64,000 bases of DNA from DASSUW01 sp963835525 (GCA_963835525.1 CAWIFM010000003.1:620001-684000), one strand, 5' to 3'; counted from the first letter of the stretch, positions 1-8,881 are shown. A program made the numbers and translations. Notes: a model not told the origin generated them from the sequence alone.

Positions 1-204
1 CGCCCCCAGCGTGTCGCCGCCGTCGCGGTAGAGCGTGAAGGCGCGCTCGCGGGCGGCGAACACGGTCGGCCCGTCGTCGAGCCACCACGCGGCCCAGCTC
101 AGGCCCTCGTGCGCGGCGGCAGTCTCCTCGGTCGCGAGCGCCGCCCGGAACGCCGAAGCGGCCGCATCCCAGCGCGCGTGCTCGAGCTCGCTCCAGCCGT
201 CCAC
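1..204 (-). CDS. TPR-containing protein, probably N-terminus of a LuxR-type regulator (partial)
   Basis: Only the first 68 codons are in the window; the gene runs off the left edge. It starts at a GTG at 204, twelve bases after the stop of the HD-domain gene, and the upstream in-frame TAG is that gene's own stop. The peptide is rich in paired Trp, Ala and acidic residues with a helical period (WSELEHARWDAAASAFRAAL, then GLSWAAWWLDD and AARERAFTLYRDGGD). This is the usual look of TPR units that open many actinobacterial LuxR-family regulators. No DNA-binding domain is visible here, so that assignment is inference. It is probably co-transcribed with the HD gene. Confidence 0.6.
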   Translation of the reverse strand, partial: MDGWSELEHARWDAAASAFRAALATEETAAAHEGLSWAAWWLDDGPTVFAARERAFTLYRDGGDTLGA

Positions 205-216
205 ACGCGGATTGTT

Positions 217-1170
217 CTACGCCGCTTGGCGGGCAGCGAAGTAGGCGCCGCCGCCGAGCGCCCGGTCGTACCCCGACCAGGCCGAGCCTTGGGGCAGCGT
301 CTTCTCGAGCCGGTCGAACGAGCCGAGCTTGCCGCCCAGGTTGTCGATCATGTGCACGAGCGTCGCCTCGCGGGTGCACGGGACGACGGGCGAGCCGTGC
401 TCGAGCTGGCCGTGGTGGCTGAGGATGATGTGCAGCACGGCGGCCGCCAGCTCGGGCGGGAAGTCGGGGACGTCCTCGATCTCGCTGCGGATGCGGTGGT
501 AGCCGAGGGCGATCTCGCCGTGGAGCTTCCCGAGGTCGGTCAGGTCGATCGCCAGCGGGTCCGACGTGTAGGCGTCGAGCTTGCCGATGTCGTGCAGCAG
601 CGCGCCGGTGATCGCCACGTCACGGTCGATGTGCGGGAAGGTCGTGGAGATCACGGCCACCGCCTCGCCGACGCTCAGCGAGTGCTCGAGCAGCCCGTGC
701 TTGTACGCCTGGTGGTAGCGCTTGGCGGCCGGGGCGTCGCGGAAGGCGGGCCAGGTCGGCGCGCCGGCGCCGAGCACCCGGTCGAGCAGCGTGCGCAGGT
801 GCGGGCTCTGCACCTGGGCGATCAGGTCGCGCAGCGCCTGCTCCATGTGGGCGACCGGCCGCGGCGGCCCGTCGAGCAGGTCGTCGAGCTGGTACTCGTG
901 CGCCTCGGCCGGCCGGAGCGAGCGCACCGCGAGCTCCGGGCCGTAGCGCGGGTGCACGGCGTAGCGGCCGTTGACCGCCACGGGGGCGCCGGCCTCGCAC
1001 ACCGGGACGAGCTCGGACACGTGCTCGCGGACCAGCGCGACGACGGCGCCCGTGCGGTCGCCGAGCATCAGCCGCAGGTACTCACCGTCGCCGTTCGAGC
1101 GCAGCTCGCGCTCGCGCACGAGCAGCACCTGCTCGATGTCCTGGCCGTCGACGAGCTCGCGAACCAACAT
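217..1170 (-). CDS. HD-domain protein with N-terminal OB-fold, YhaM-like 3'-5' exoribonuclease family
   Basis: The product has 317 residues. The first ~110 residues resemble an OB-fold nucleic-acid-binding domain (LVRELVDGQDIEQVLLV, then LRLMLGDRTGAVVALV). The second half is an HD metal-dependent phosphohydrolase domain with YKHGLLEHSLSV, the HD dyad in GALLHDIGKLDAY and a later His pair in ILSHHGQLEHGS. This order matches YhaM-type 3'-5' exoribonucleases, which trim RNA or single-stranded DNA. ATG at 1170 is chosen because a longer reading frame to 1533 would run through the divergent SDR gene. A TAGCGT -10-like hexamer (1179-1184) lies eight bases before the ATG. The activity is inferred from family. 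Confidence 0.8.
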   Translation of the reverse strand: MLVRELVDGQDIEQVLLVRERELRSNGDGEYLRLMLGDRTGAVVALVREHVSELVPVCEAGAPVAVNGRYAVHPRYGPELAVRSLRPAEAHEYQLDDLLDGPPRPVAHMEQALRDLIAQVQSPHLRTLLDRVLGAGAPTWPAFRDAPAAKRYHQAYKHGLLEHSLSVGEAVAVISTTFPHIDRDVAITGALLHDIGKLDAYTSDPLAIDLTDLGKLHGEIALGYHRIRSEIEDVPDFPPELAAAVLHIILSHHGQLEHGSPVVPCTREATLVHMIDNLGGKLGSFDRLEKTLPQGSAWSGYDRALGGGAYFAARQAA

Positions 1171-1222
1171 GGCACGCAACGCTAGACCGGGCGGCGGACG
1201 GCTCCATGGCAACATCCCTGAC

Positions 1223-1885
1223 ATGCAGAGCGTGCTGATCACCGGCGGGACCGGCGGCCTCGGGGTGGCCGTCGTCGAGGCGTTCCAGACGGCCGGCTGG
1301 CGCGTCGTCGTCACATACATCGTCGAGGGCGACCAGGAGCGGCTGCCCGACGGCGTCGAGGCCGTGTACGCCGATCTGTCCGATCCCGACGACGTCGATC
1401 GCGCCGTGCGGGTGGCGGCGGGCGACGAGCAGCAGCCGCTGAAGGCGGTCGCCAACCTCGTCGGCGGCTTCAAGGACGGCCAGCCCGTGGCCCAGACGCC
1501 GCCGTCCGACTTCGAGGCGATGCTCGAGCTCAACCTGCGGCCGACCTACCTGGTCACCCAGGCCGCCCTGCCGCGACTCGTGGCGGCCGGCGGCGGAGCG
1601 ATCGTCTGCGTGTCGTCGAAGGCCGCCTTCGAGCCGTGGGCCGGCGGCTCCGGCTACGCGGCCTCCAAGGCGGCCGTCGCCGCCTTCGCCCGCGCCGTCG
1701 CCAAGGAGCACGCCGACGAGGGCGTCCGCTGCAACGTGATCGCGCCGACGATGATCGACACGCCGGCCAACCGAGCGGCGAACCCGGACGCGAAGATGAC
1801 GCCGCCGGAGCAGGTCGCGAGCCTCATCCGGTTCCTTTGCAGTGACGAGTCTGCGGCGTTGAACGGCGCGGTCCTGCCGTTCTGA
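1223..1885 (+). CDS. Short-chain dehydrogenase/reductase (SDR)
   Basis: A 220-residue NAD(P)-dependent oxidoreductase of the classical SDR fold. The cofactor-binding glycine motif TGGTGGLG is at residues 7-14. A Ser pair lies in VCVSSKAAF near 131, and the catalytic Tyr145/Lys149 are in SGYAASKAA. The usual NNAG motif is replaced by ANLVGGF, as happens in several reductase subgroups. The ATG at 1223 is preferred because earlier in-frame codons overlap the divergent HD gene. The substrate cannot be deduced. It is a single gene, divergent from its left neighbour with 52 bases between starts, and followed by an inverted-repeat element. Confidence 0.88.
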   Translation: MQSVLITGGTGGLGVAVVEAFQTAGWRVVVTYIVEGDQERLPDGVEAVYADLSDPDDVDRAVRVAAGDEQQPLKAVANLVGGFKDGQPVAQTPPSDFEAMLELNLRPTYLVTQAALPRLVAAGGGAIVCVSSKAAFEPWAGGSGYAASKAAVAAFARAVAKEHADEGVRCNVIAPTMIDTPANRAANPDAKMTPPEQVASLIRFLCSDESAALNGAVLPF

Positions 1886-1980
1886 GGGCGCGAACTTCGG
1901 GCATTGAGGGGGCGGGATCGACAGACCACGCGGCCGAAACCTCGCTTCCCTACCCAGCCGGAGTTGACGTTCGCGCGCCC
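1886..1980. repeat. Intergenic inverted-repeat element, copy A
   Basis: The stretch after the SDR stop holds GGGCGCGAACT (1886-1896) facing GTTCGCGCGCCC (1969-1980), complementary with one extra base. Its right arm, CAGCCGGAGTTGACGTTCGC (1955-1974), differs by one base from CAGCCGGGGTTGACGTTCGC at 12963-12982. It sits between two convergent genes and touches the EcsC stop codon, so it may end transcription in both directions. No T-run is present. Confidence 0.5.
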
Positions 1981-2612
1981 TAGCCGCCGTAAAAGCGAAT
2001 CGCCTTGTCAGCCAGCGCCCTCGTATCGCGCTCGTTGGCGATCGCGTTGAACGCGATCGCGACCCCCGGGATCAGCCGGCGCGCGGCCCGGTTGGCCGTG
2101 CGCTTGCCGACGAAGCGCAGCAGCCGCGACATCATCGCGTGCTCGCGGCCGCGCTCGATCGCGGTGCCGACGTACGCCTCGGCGACCGTCTTGCCGATCC
2201 CGTCGAGCGCGTGGCGGGCGGTCTGCGGGTCCGGGTAGAGGTCGCGCAGGACGAGCAGCTCGGCCGGGCGCATCGGGTCGTGCGGGTCGAAGCCGTAGGC
2301 GGCGGCGACGAAGAAGACGAGCCGCGACTGGATCCAGGCCAGCGCCACCGCGTCGGGCACGGCGGTGAAGATGCCGCCGACGCCCGTCGCCGCGCCCTCG
2401 AAGCGCGCCAGCGTGGCGTGGCGGCGCTTGGCCATGCGGGCGAGCTCCGGCCCCGCCACGGCGAGCCGGCCGCGCTTCTCGGCCGCCCATTCGGCGGCGG
2501 CCGGGGCGTGCATGGCCGACGCCGCGAGCGCGATGTGCTCGGGCGCGCGGACCGGGTCGGCGCGCAGCCGGGCCCAGAGGTTGTCCGGCACCGTGGGGCC
2601 CGTCGTGGTCAC
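1980..2612 (-). CDS. EcsC family protein
   Basis: A product of about 210 residues. The central segment (TGVGGIFTAVPDAVALAWIQ, then SRLVFFVAAAYGFDPHDP) and the C-terminal helical stretch ending IPGVAIAFNAIANERDTRAL match the EcsC family, a poorly understood helical protein linked in Bacillus to exoprotein secretion. A short GTG start at 2612 is chosen; an in-frame ATG at 2639 would overlap the ATG of the divergent transporter at 2638 and is the alternative. The role here is unknown. Confidence 0.7.
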   Translation of the reverse strand: MTTTGPTVPDNLWARLRADPVRAPEHIALAASAMHAPAAAEWAAEKRGRLAVAGPELARMAKRRHATLARFEGAATGVGGIFTAVPDAVALAWIQSRLVFFVAAAYGFDPHDPMRPAELLVLRDLYPDPQTARHALDGIGKTVAEAYVGTAIERGREHAMMSRLLRFVGKRTANRAARRLIPGVAIAFNAIANERDTRALADKAIRFYGG

Positions 2613-2637
2613 GCGGAACCACGGTACCGTCAGGCGC

Positions 2638-4089
2638 ATGGCGAAGTGGTGGACCTTGGTGGCGGTCTGCGTGGCGACGTTCATGCTGCTGCTCGACATC
2701 ACGGTGGTGAACGTCGCGCTGCCGTACATCGAACGCGACCTCCAGGCCTCGTTCGAGGACCTCCAGTGGGTGATCGACGCCTACGCGCTCACGCTCGCCG
2801 CGTTCCTGCTCACGGCCGGCTCGATCGCCGACGACCTCGGGCGCCGGCGCGTCTTCGTGGCCGGGCTCGTGGTCTTCACCGTCGCCTCCGCGCTGTGCGG
2901 GCTGGCCGGCTCGCCGCTGATGCTCAACCTCGCGCGCGGCCTGCAGGGCGTCGGCGGCGGGATGATGTTCGCCACTGCGCTGGCGCTGCTGGCGTCCACC
3001 TACCAGGGCCGCGACCGCGGCACCGCGATCGGGCTGTGGGGAGCGACGACGGGGGCCGCCGTGGCGATCGGGCCGCTGGTAGGCGGCGTGCTCGTCGAGG
3101 CGAGCGGCTGGGAATCGATCTTCTTCGTCAACGTGCCGATCGGCATCGCGGCGATCGCGCTCACGCTGGCGCGCGTGCAGGAGTCGCGCGACCCGCACGG
3201 CGAGCCGCTCGACTGGGCCGGCACCATCGCCTTCTCGGGCGCCCTCTTCCTCGCCGTGTTCGCGCTCATCCGCGGCAACGCCGAGGACTGGAGCGCCACC
3301 ATCCTCGCCTGCCTGGCCGGCGCCGCCGTGCTGCTCGTGGCCTTCGTGCTGATCGAGCGGCGCGTGCGCCAGCCGATCCTCGACCTCTCGCTGTTCCGCA
3401 AGCCCGCCTTCGTCGGCGCCTCGATCGCCGCCTTCGTGCTGTCGGCGTCGATGTTCGCGATGTTCCTCTACCTCACGCTCTACGTGCAGAACATCCTCGG
3501 CTACGGGGCGCTCGAGGCGGGCCTGCGCTTCCTGCCGATCACGCTGGTGGCGTTCGCGATCGCGCCGCTCGCCGGCAAGCTGGCCGAGCGCGGCGGCGTG
3601 CGCTGGTTCCTGGCCGGCGGGCTGGCGTGCGTGGGGATCGGGCTGCTGCTCATGAGCAGCGTCGATCCGGGCGACGACTGGACCGCCCTGCTGCCCGGCT
3701 TCATCGTGGCCGGCGCCGGCATCGGCCTCACCAACCCGGCGCTCGCCACCGCCGCCATCGGGGTCGTCGAGCCGCGCCGCTCGGGCATGGCCTCCGGCAT
3801 CAACTCGACCTTCCGGCAGGTCGGCATCGCCACCGGGATCGCCACCTGGGGCGCGATCTTCCAGCACGTGGTGGCGGACGAGTTCAACCGCCGCGCACCG
3901 GTCGCGGTGGGCGACGCCGCCGACGCGGTCGCGTTCGGCGCCGTCACCCGCCAGGGCGGGGCGGCCGCCCGGCTCGCCGAGCAGGCGTTCGTCACCGGGC
4001 TGGACCGCATCCTGCTGCTCGCCGCCATCGTCGCCTTCGTGGGCGCGGTGCTCTCGGGCCTACTCGTCCGTCCCGAGGACTTCGCCTAG
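2638..4089 (+). CDS. MFS transporter, DHA2 (14-helix, EmrB/QacA) drug exporter family
   Basis: A 483-residue integral membrane exporter that should use the proton gradient to expel drugs or metabolites. The first helix is followed by LDITVVNVALPYIERDL (MFS motif D1), and the loop after helix 2 has ADDLGRRRVFVAG (motif A). The repeated hydrophobic segments and length fit the 14-helix DHA2 group. The ATG is preceded by TACCGT (2625-2630), a -10-like hexamer eight bases upstream, so the transcript may be leaderless. The last 30 bases overlap the 3' end of the convergent hydrolase gene. No local regulator gene is seen; the substrate is unknown. Confidence 0.9.
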   Translation: MAKWWTLVAVCVATFMLLLDITVVNVALPYIERDLQASFEDLQWVIDAYALTLAAFLLTAGSIADDLGRRRVFVAGLVVFTVASALCGLAGSPLMLNLARGLQGVGGGMMFATALALLASTYQGRDRGTAIGLWGATTGAAVAIGPLVGGVLVEASGWESIFFVNVPIGIAAIALTLARVQESRDPHGEPLDWAGTIAFSGALFLAVFALIRGNAEDWSATILACLAGAAVLLVAFVLIERRVRQPILDLSLFRKPAFVGASIAAFVLSASMFAMFLYLTLYVQNILGYGALEAGLRFLPITLVAFAIAPLAGKLAERGGVRWFLAGGLACVGIGLLLMSSVDPGDDWTALLPGFIVAGAGIGLTNPALATAAIGVVEPRRSGMASGINSTFRQVGIATGIATWGAIFQHVVADEFNRRAPVAVGDAADAVAFGAVTRQGGAAARLAEQAFVTGLDRILLLAAIVAFVGAVLSGLLVRPEDFA

Positions 4090-5355
4090 GAACGCGGTCA
4101 CGCGCGCCTCGTACTCCTTGGGGCGCACCGACAGGCCCGACGTGTGGCCGGCCTCGGGGATCGAGTAGTGCTCCGCCGAGGGGCCGGCCGCGGCGAGGTA
4201 GGCGAGGTTGGTCGGGGTCTCGTTCGGGTCGCCGCCAGAGCTGATCAGCAGCACCGGACGCGGCGCGATGCGCGGCATCAGGTCGATCAGCGACGGCGCC
4301 GCCTTCTCGCCGCCGACGAGGCGTGCGGCGTGCATGGAGAGCCGGCCGGCGGCCCGCTCGAAGGCGCCCTGGTCGTTGACCTCCGCCTGGTCCTCCGGCC
4401 GCGCGGCGCCGTCGGACACGACGGCCTTGATACGAGGCTCGCGGGCGGCCGCCTCGAGCAGGACCTCGCCGCCGAGCGACGAGCCGAAGGCCGCGATCCG
4501 CGCCGGGTCGACGTCGGGGCGCTGAGCCACGTAGTCGAGCGCGGCGTCGACGGCCGGCTGGGCGTTGTCGCCGAGCCCGTTCGAGTGGCCGGTGCTCTCG
4601 CCGTTGCCGAACAGGTCGAAGGCGAGCACGCCGTAGCCGTGCTTCGCCAGCAGGTGGATCTCCTCCAGCACGCGCTCGCGACTGCCGCCGGAGCCGTGGC
4701 CGAGAAGGACGGCTGCGCCGTTGCGAGAGGGGACGTACCAGGCCGACAGCGTGCGGCCGCCGGAGGCGTCGATGCGGACCTCCTCGTGCGGGATGGCGAG
4801 CGAGGACTCCTGGATCTCCCAGCGCGGCGCGTGGGTGATCTGGAGGGCCGCCGCGAAGGGCATGAGCAGCGTGGAGAAGGCCACGAACGCGCCCACGAGC
4901 CAGCCGCCGCCGTGGGCGAGGCGCCAGCCGGCGGCGCGACGGCGCGGAGCCCGCCGCGGGGCGGCCACGGCGGTCAGGCCGGCCGCCACGAGCAGCAGGC
5001 CGCCGGCGATCATCCCGATGCCGGTCAGGTCGTAGCGGTCGAGGCCGGAGTTGACGGCGTGCAGGCCGTGCGAGACGACGCCGAAGCCGATCGCGAGCAG
5101 CCCGACGACCACGCCGAGCGCCACGCGGGTCGGCCGCGTCACGCGCGGCTGGGCGGCGAACCAGGCGAGCGGCGCGGCCACGATGGCCAGGACGCCGAGC
5201 ACCGTGGTGTGCGAGCCGGAGAAGGTCAGGTCGAGCAGGTGCAGCGCGACGAGCGCGAGACCCGCGGCGAGCAGCGGGCGCTCGAGTCGCGCGATGCGCG
5301 GCCGGAGACGTGATCGGGCGCGGGTAGGGGCTTCGGGTGCGAGGAGCGTGGTCAT
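4060..5355 (-). CDS. Membrane-anchored alpha/beta hydrolase
   Basis: A 431-residue protein. Roughly the first 190 residues contain about five hydrophobic helices (for example LLAAGLALVALHLLDLTF and VLGVLAIVAAPLAWF). The C-terminal half is an alpha/beta-hydrolase domain: the oxyanion loop VLLGHGSGGSRERV, a nucleophile elbow AFGSSLGGEVLL with Ser in GSSLGG, an acid in ISSGGDPNE and the His in PEAGHTSGL. The order fits a serine hydrolase anchored in the membrane with its active domain on one face. ATG 5355 is chosen; farther upstream starts overlap the promoter region of the divergent acetyltransferase. The substrate is unknown. Confidence 0.8.
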   Translation of the reverse strand: MTTLLAPEAPTRARSRLRPRIARLERPLLAAGLALVALHLLDLTFSGSHTTVLGVLAIVAAPLAWFAAQPRVTRPTRVALGVVVGLLAIGFGVVSHGLHAVNSGLDRYDLTGIGMIAGGLLLVAAGLTAVAAPRRAPRRRAAGWRLAHGGGWLVGAFVAFSTLLMPFAAALQITHAPRWEIQESSLAIPHEEVRIDASGGRTLSAWYVPSRNGAAVLLGHGSGGSRERVLEEIHLLAKHGYGVLAFDLFGNGESTGHSNGLGDNAQPAVDAALDYVAQRPDVDPARIAAFGSSLGGEVLLEAAAREPRIKAVVSDGAARPEDQAEVNDQGAFERAAGRLSMHAARLVGGEKAAPSLIDLMPRIAPRPVLLISSGGDPNETPTNLAYLAAAGPSAEHYSIPEAGHTSGLSVRPKEYEARVTAFLGEVLGTDE

Positions 5356-5450
5356 CGCGTCCAAGCTTGCTCGGGAGCGACCGCGCCGGCCAGGCGGTCT
5401 CCAGGCGTCCATGCAGGTGCCACCACGTCGCGCCTGGGACGATTCCACCC

Positions 5451-5972
5451 ATGCCGCGTGTGGTTGTCCGAACGCCCACCGCCGACGACCGGGACGAGTT
5501 CATCGCGTGCATGCGCGCGAGCCGCTCGCTGCACCGCCCGTGGATCACCAACATGCCGGAGACGCCCGAGCGGTACGCGACCTATGTCGCGCGCGCCGAG
5601 GATCCGCGAGCCGCGCCGTTCATCGCCTGCCGCACCGAGGACGGCGCCATCGTCGGGTTCCTGAACGTCTCCGAGATCGTGCGCGGGCCGTTCAAGAGCG
5701 CGTTCCTGGGCTACGGCGGCGTAGCCGGGCACGAGCGCCGCGGCTACATGACCGAGGCGCTCGGCCTCGTGCTGCGCGAGGCGTTCACCAAGCTCGGCCT
5801 GCACCGGCTGGAGGCCAACATCCAGCCGGGCAACACGGCGTCGATCGCGCTCGCCAAGCGCAGTGGGTTCGAGCTGGAGGGATTCTCGCCGCGCTACCTC
5901 AAGGTCGGCGGCCGCTGGCGCGACCACGAGCGCTGGGCGATCCGCGCCGAGACATGGCAGGCGCTCAGATGA
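5451..5972 (+). CDS. GNAT N-acetyltransferase, RimJ/RimL-like
   Basis: A 173-residue acetyl-CoA-dependent acyltransferase. The layout is that of RimJ/RimL enzymes that acetylate ribosomal protein N-termini or small amines: an N-terminal RTPTADDRDEFIACMRASR, the acetyl-CoA loop GGVAGHERRGYMTEALGLVL (a Q/RxxGxG/A variant), and the C-terminal EANIQPGNTASIALAKRSGF typical of this branch. It ends with YLKVGGRWRDHERWAI, also typical of RimJ-like proteins. It stands just upstream of an alpha/beta hydrolase on the same strand (25-base gap). The real acceptor is unknown. Confidence 0.88.
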   Translation: MPRVVVRTPTADDRDEFIACMRASRSLHRPWITNMPETPERYATYVARAEDPRAAPFIACRTEDGAIVGFLNVSEIVRGPFKSAFLGYGGVAGHERRGYMTEALGLVLREAFTKLGLHRLEANIQPGNTASIALAKRSGFELEGFSPRYLKVGGRWRDHERWAIRAETWQALR

Positions 5973-5997
5973 GGCCGATGCGGGTACGTGCTTGGGA

Positions 5998-6837
5998 ATG
6001 GAGCCTCTCGTCGAGCACAGCATGCAGCTCGCCGCGCACCGCACGCGCGTGCTCGAGCTCGAGGGCACCGGGCCCGGGATCGTGCTGCTGCACGGCTGGG
6101 GCGACTCCGCCGACACGTGGCGCCCGCTGCTCGCGGAGCTCGCGTCCAGCGGCCGGCGCGCGATAGCGGTCGACCTCCCGGGCTTCGGCAAGGCCACGCG
6201 GCTCGCCCAGGGCGCGATCCTGCCGCAGCTCGACGACTTCGCCGCGTCGCTGGTGCTCCAGTGGGGCGGCGGCGAGCCGGTGGTGGTGGCCGGCAACTCG
6301 CTGGGCGGCGCGGTCGCGCTGCGGCTGGGCGAGCGCGCCGACCTGCCGCTGGCCGGCGTCGTGCCGGTGGCGCCCGCCGGGCTCGAGATGCCCGGCTGGT
6401 TCGACATCGTCGAGCGCGACCCGATCGTCCGCAAGCTGCTCGACATCCCGATGCCGGTGCCCGGCGCGCTGATCCGCGCGCTGGTCGGCAACGCCTACAA
6501 GCAGCTCGCGTTCTCCAACCCGCGCGCCGCGCAGCGCCAGGTCGTCGAGGCGTTCGCCGGCCACAACGGATCGCGCGCGAACGTCGCCGCGCTGCTGGAG
6601 TCCGGGCGCCGGCTGCTGCCCGAGCTGGCCGTCGCGCCGTTCGACCTCGCCGCCATCGGGTGCCCGGTGCTGCTCGTCTGGGGCACGCGCGACCGCATGG
6701 TTCCCCACAGCGGCGCGCGCGTCGTGCTCGACGCGCTGCCGGAGACCCGCGTCGAGCTGATCGAGGGCTGCGGCCACTCGCCGCAGCTCGAGGCCACGGG
6801 CCAGCTGCTCGAGCTCCTGCTCGGCTTCCCGGCGTAG
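5998..6837 (+). CDS. Alpha/beta fold hydrolase
   Basis: A 279-residue soluble serine hydrolase. It has the oxyanion segment VLLHGWGDSADTW (around 30-41), the nucleophile elbow GNSLGG with Ser101, the acid in VWGTRDRMVP and the His in EGCGHSPQLE near the C-terminus. Spacing is as in esterases, haloperoxidase-like and lactone hydrolases of this superfamily. It lies between an acetyltransferase and a PHA-synthase-like gene, all on the plus strand with short gaps, which suggests a common transcript. ATG 5998 is used; a second ATG eight codons later is possible. Confidence 0.87.
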   Translation: MEPLVEHSMQLAAHRTRVLELEGTGPGIVLLHGWGDSADTWRPLLAELASSGRRAIAVDLPGFGKATRLAQGAILPQLDDFAASLVLQWGGGEPVVVAGNSLGGAVALRLGERADLPLAGVVPVAPAGLEMPGWFDIVERDPIVRKLLDIPMPVPGALIRALVGNAYKQLAFSNPRAAQRQVVEAFAGHNGSRANVAALLESGRRLLPELAVAPFDLAAIGCPVLLVWGTRDRMVPHSGARVVLDALPETRVELIEGCGHSPQLEATGQLLELLLGFPA

Positions 6838-6910
6838 TCTCCAGCCCCTGCTCGACGCGCTCGCCAACCTCCACGGCGTAGTCCGCGGCGGCATCGCGGA
6901 CCTGCGCCGG

Positions 6911-7885
6911 ATGCCCGCCGAGGTGATCGACAGCGGCCCGCAGCGGACCGTGTCGCGCTACGAGGGGGCGCGCCGGCGAAAGCCGGTCCTGCTCGTCCCG
7001 CCGCTCGCCGCGCCCGCCATCTGCTTCGACCTGCGGCGCGGCTGCTCGCTGGCCGAGCACCTCGTGCAGGCCGGCCGCCGCACGTACCTGCTCGAGTACG
7101 GCGACATCCAGTTCGCCGACCGCGAGCTCGGGCTCGAGCACTGGGTCGAGGACGTCATCCCCGCCGCCGTGCGTGCCGCGTCCGCCGACGCGGGCGATCG
7201 GCCCGTCCGGGTCATCGGCTGGTGCCTGGGCGGGATCCTCGCGCTGCTCGCCCACGCCTACGACCGCGAGCTGCCGATCGAGGGCGCGGCGCTCGTAGCG
7301 AGCCCGTGGGACTTCTCGAAGGTGCCGCTCGTGGCGCCGCTGCGGCCGATCGCCGCCGTCACGCGCGGGCACGGCATCACGCAGCTCTATCAGGTGCTCG
7401 GCGGGGCGCCGGCGCCGCTGGTCAAGCGCGGGTACCAGCTCGCGGGGATCGACAAGTACGTCATGAAGCCCTGGACCGTCGCCTCCAATCTCGGCGACCG
7501 CGACCTGCTGGCCCAGATCGAGGCGGTCGACGCCTTCATGGACCGCATGCACGCCTACCCAGGGCGCACCTTCGGTCAGCTCTACCACCGCCTCTTCCGC
7601 ACCAACGACCTGGCCGACGGGCGGCTGGCGCTGACCGACACGACGATCGACCTCGCCGACGTGCGCATCCCGCTGCTGGCGATCGCCGGCCGCGGCGACG
7701 GGATCGCGCCGGTCGCCGCCTGCCACCACGTGGCCGACCTCGTGCCGGACGCGCCGGTCGACCTCGAGACGGCGCCGGGCGGGCACCTCGGCGTGCTGAC
7801 GGGCCGCAAGGCGCGCGACACGACGTGGAAGCGGCTGGACGCGTTCCTCGACGCACGCCGTCTTGCACCTCGCCCCACGGGCTGA
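6911..7885 (+). CDS. PHA synthase-like (PhaC-type) alpha/beta hydrolase with Cys nucleophile
   Basis: A 324-residue protein whose lipase-like box is GWCLGG with Cys105, the hallmark of polyhydroxyalkanoate synthases rather than serine esterases. The rest of the triad is visible as Asp in IAGRGDGIAP and His in APGGHLGVL. Other PhaC-like features are VLLVPPLAAPAICFDL and YLLEYGDIQFADRELGLEHW. Length is close to class III PhaC. The frame stays open upstream of ATG 6911 and reads a plausible N-terminus from about 6848 (CTG), so the true start may be earlier and non-canonical. No PhaE, PhaA or PhaB partner is in the window, so polymerase activity is uncertain. Confidence 0.7.
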   Translation: MPAEVIDSGPQRTVSRYEGARRRKPVLLVPPLAAPAICFDLRRGCSLAEHLVQAGRRTYLLEYGDIQFADRELGLEHWVEDVIPAAVRAASADAGDRPVRVIGWCLGGILALLAHAYDRELPIEGAALVASPWDFSKVPLVAPLRPIAAVTRGHGITQLYQVLGGAPAPLVKRGYQLAGIDKYVMKPWTVASNLGDRDLLAQIEAVDAFMDRMHAYPGRTFGQLYHRLFRTNDLADGRLALTDTTIDLADVRIPLLAIAGRGDGIAPVAACHHVADLVPDAPVDLETAPGGHLGVLTGRKARDTTWKRLDAFLDARRLAPRPTG

Positions 7886-7902
7886 AAGTACCCTCGACGC
7901 CC

Positions 7903-8880
7903 ATGCGCTCGCTGCTCGCTGCTGTAGCCGTCCTGCTGCTGCTTCCGGCGGGCGCCGCCGCCCAGGACGATCCGGTGCTCCCGCCCGGCGCGAGGGCTGC
8001 CGGCATCGAGCTCGGCGGCCAGACCGTGTCGCAGGCCGCGGCGATGCTCGACGGCGCGTTCTCGGCCACGCTGGCCCAGCCGCTGGAGTTCCGTGTGGCC
8101 GGCCATCGGAAGCGCCTCGACCCGGCGTCGATCGGCTTCACCTTCGATCCGCTGCGGTCCGCGCGGCGGGCGTACAACGCGGCGATCGCGGCCGGCGGCC
8201 CGGCCGACGTCCCGCTGCACGTCACCTACGACGGCGAGAAGCTGGCCGCCTTCACGGTCGCGCTCGACCGCGCCTCCGACATCCGCCCGCGCAGCGCGAA
8301 GCTGAAGATGACGATCCGGCGCATGAAGGTGCGTCGCGCGCGGATGGGCTGGTCGATCGACGAGAAGGCGCTCGCCCTCTCGCTCGACCCGCTGCTCGCC
8401 GATCCGTGGGCGCTCCGCGTCGTGCGCGTGGAGCGCGAGCGGGTGCATCCGAAGCGCAACGTCATCGACCTGCGCCGCGAGCACCGGGCGGTGCTCACGA
8501 TCGACCGCGCGAACTTCAAGCTGCGCTACTTCAAGAACCTCAAGCTCAAGCGCACGTACGGGATCGCCGTCGGCGCGCCCGGCTTCGAGACGCCCACCGG
8601 CCGCTTCTCGATCCACAACAAGGCGGTCGACCCGGCCTGGAGCGCGCCCGACGAGCCGTGGGCCGGCGCCTACCGCAACGAGGTCGTCGAGGGCGGCTCG
8701 GCGGAGAACCCTCTCAAGGCCCGCTGGATGGGTATCGTCGGCGGCGTGGGCATCCATGGCACCGCGGCCGAGGACTCGATCGGCACCGCCGCGTCCCACG
8801 GCTGCATCCGGATGCGTGTGGCGGACGTCATCGACCTCTATCCCCGCGTGCCGGTCGGCACGGCCGTGCTGATCCGCTGA
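7903..8880 (+). CDS. Secreted L,D-transpeptidase (YkuD domain)
   Basis: A 325-residue exported peptidoglycan enzyme that should form 3-3 cross-links. A signal peptide occupies about residues 1-21 (MRSLLAAVAVLLLLPAGAAA). A central ~150-residue region looks like a substrate-binding domain of the type seen before YkuD domains. The C-terminal YkuD domain carries the catalytic signature: IHGTAAEDSIG, then ASHGCIRM with the active-site Cys. A TACCCT hexamer at 7889-7894 sits nine bases before the ATG. The stop is one base from the ATG of the next gene. Confidence 0.93.
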   Translation: MRSLLAAVAVLLLLPAGAAAQDDPVLPPGARAAGIELGGQTVSQAAAMLDGAFSATLAQPLEFRVAGHRKRLDPASIGFTFDPLRSARRAYNAAIAAGGPADVPLHVTYDGEKLAAFTVALDRASDIRPRSAKLKMTIRRMKVRRARMGWSIDEKALALSLDPLLADPWALRVVRVERERVHPKRNVIDLRREHRAVLTIDRANFKLRYFKNLKLKRTYGIAVGAPGFETPTGRFSIHNKAVDPAWSAPDEPWAGAYRNEVVEGGSAENPLKARWMGIVGGVGIHGTAAEDSIGTAASHGCIRMRVADVIDLYPRVPVGTAVLIR

Positions 8881-8881
8881 C

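Noticed and set aside
2008..4244. Long frames on both strands across the transporter gene (619 and 701 codons)
   Set aside because: The transporter has MFS motifs and membrane helices; the others have none and are biased in Arg.
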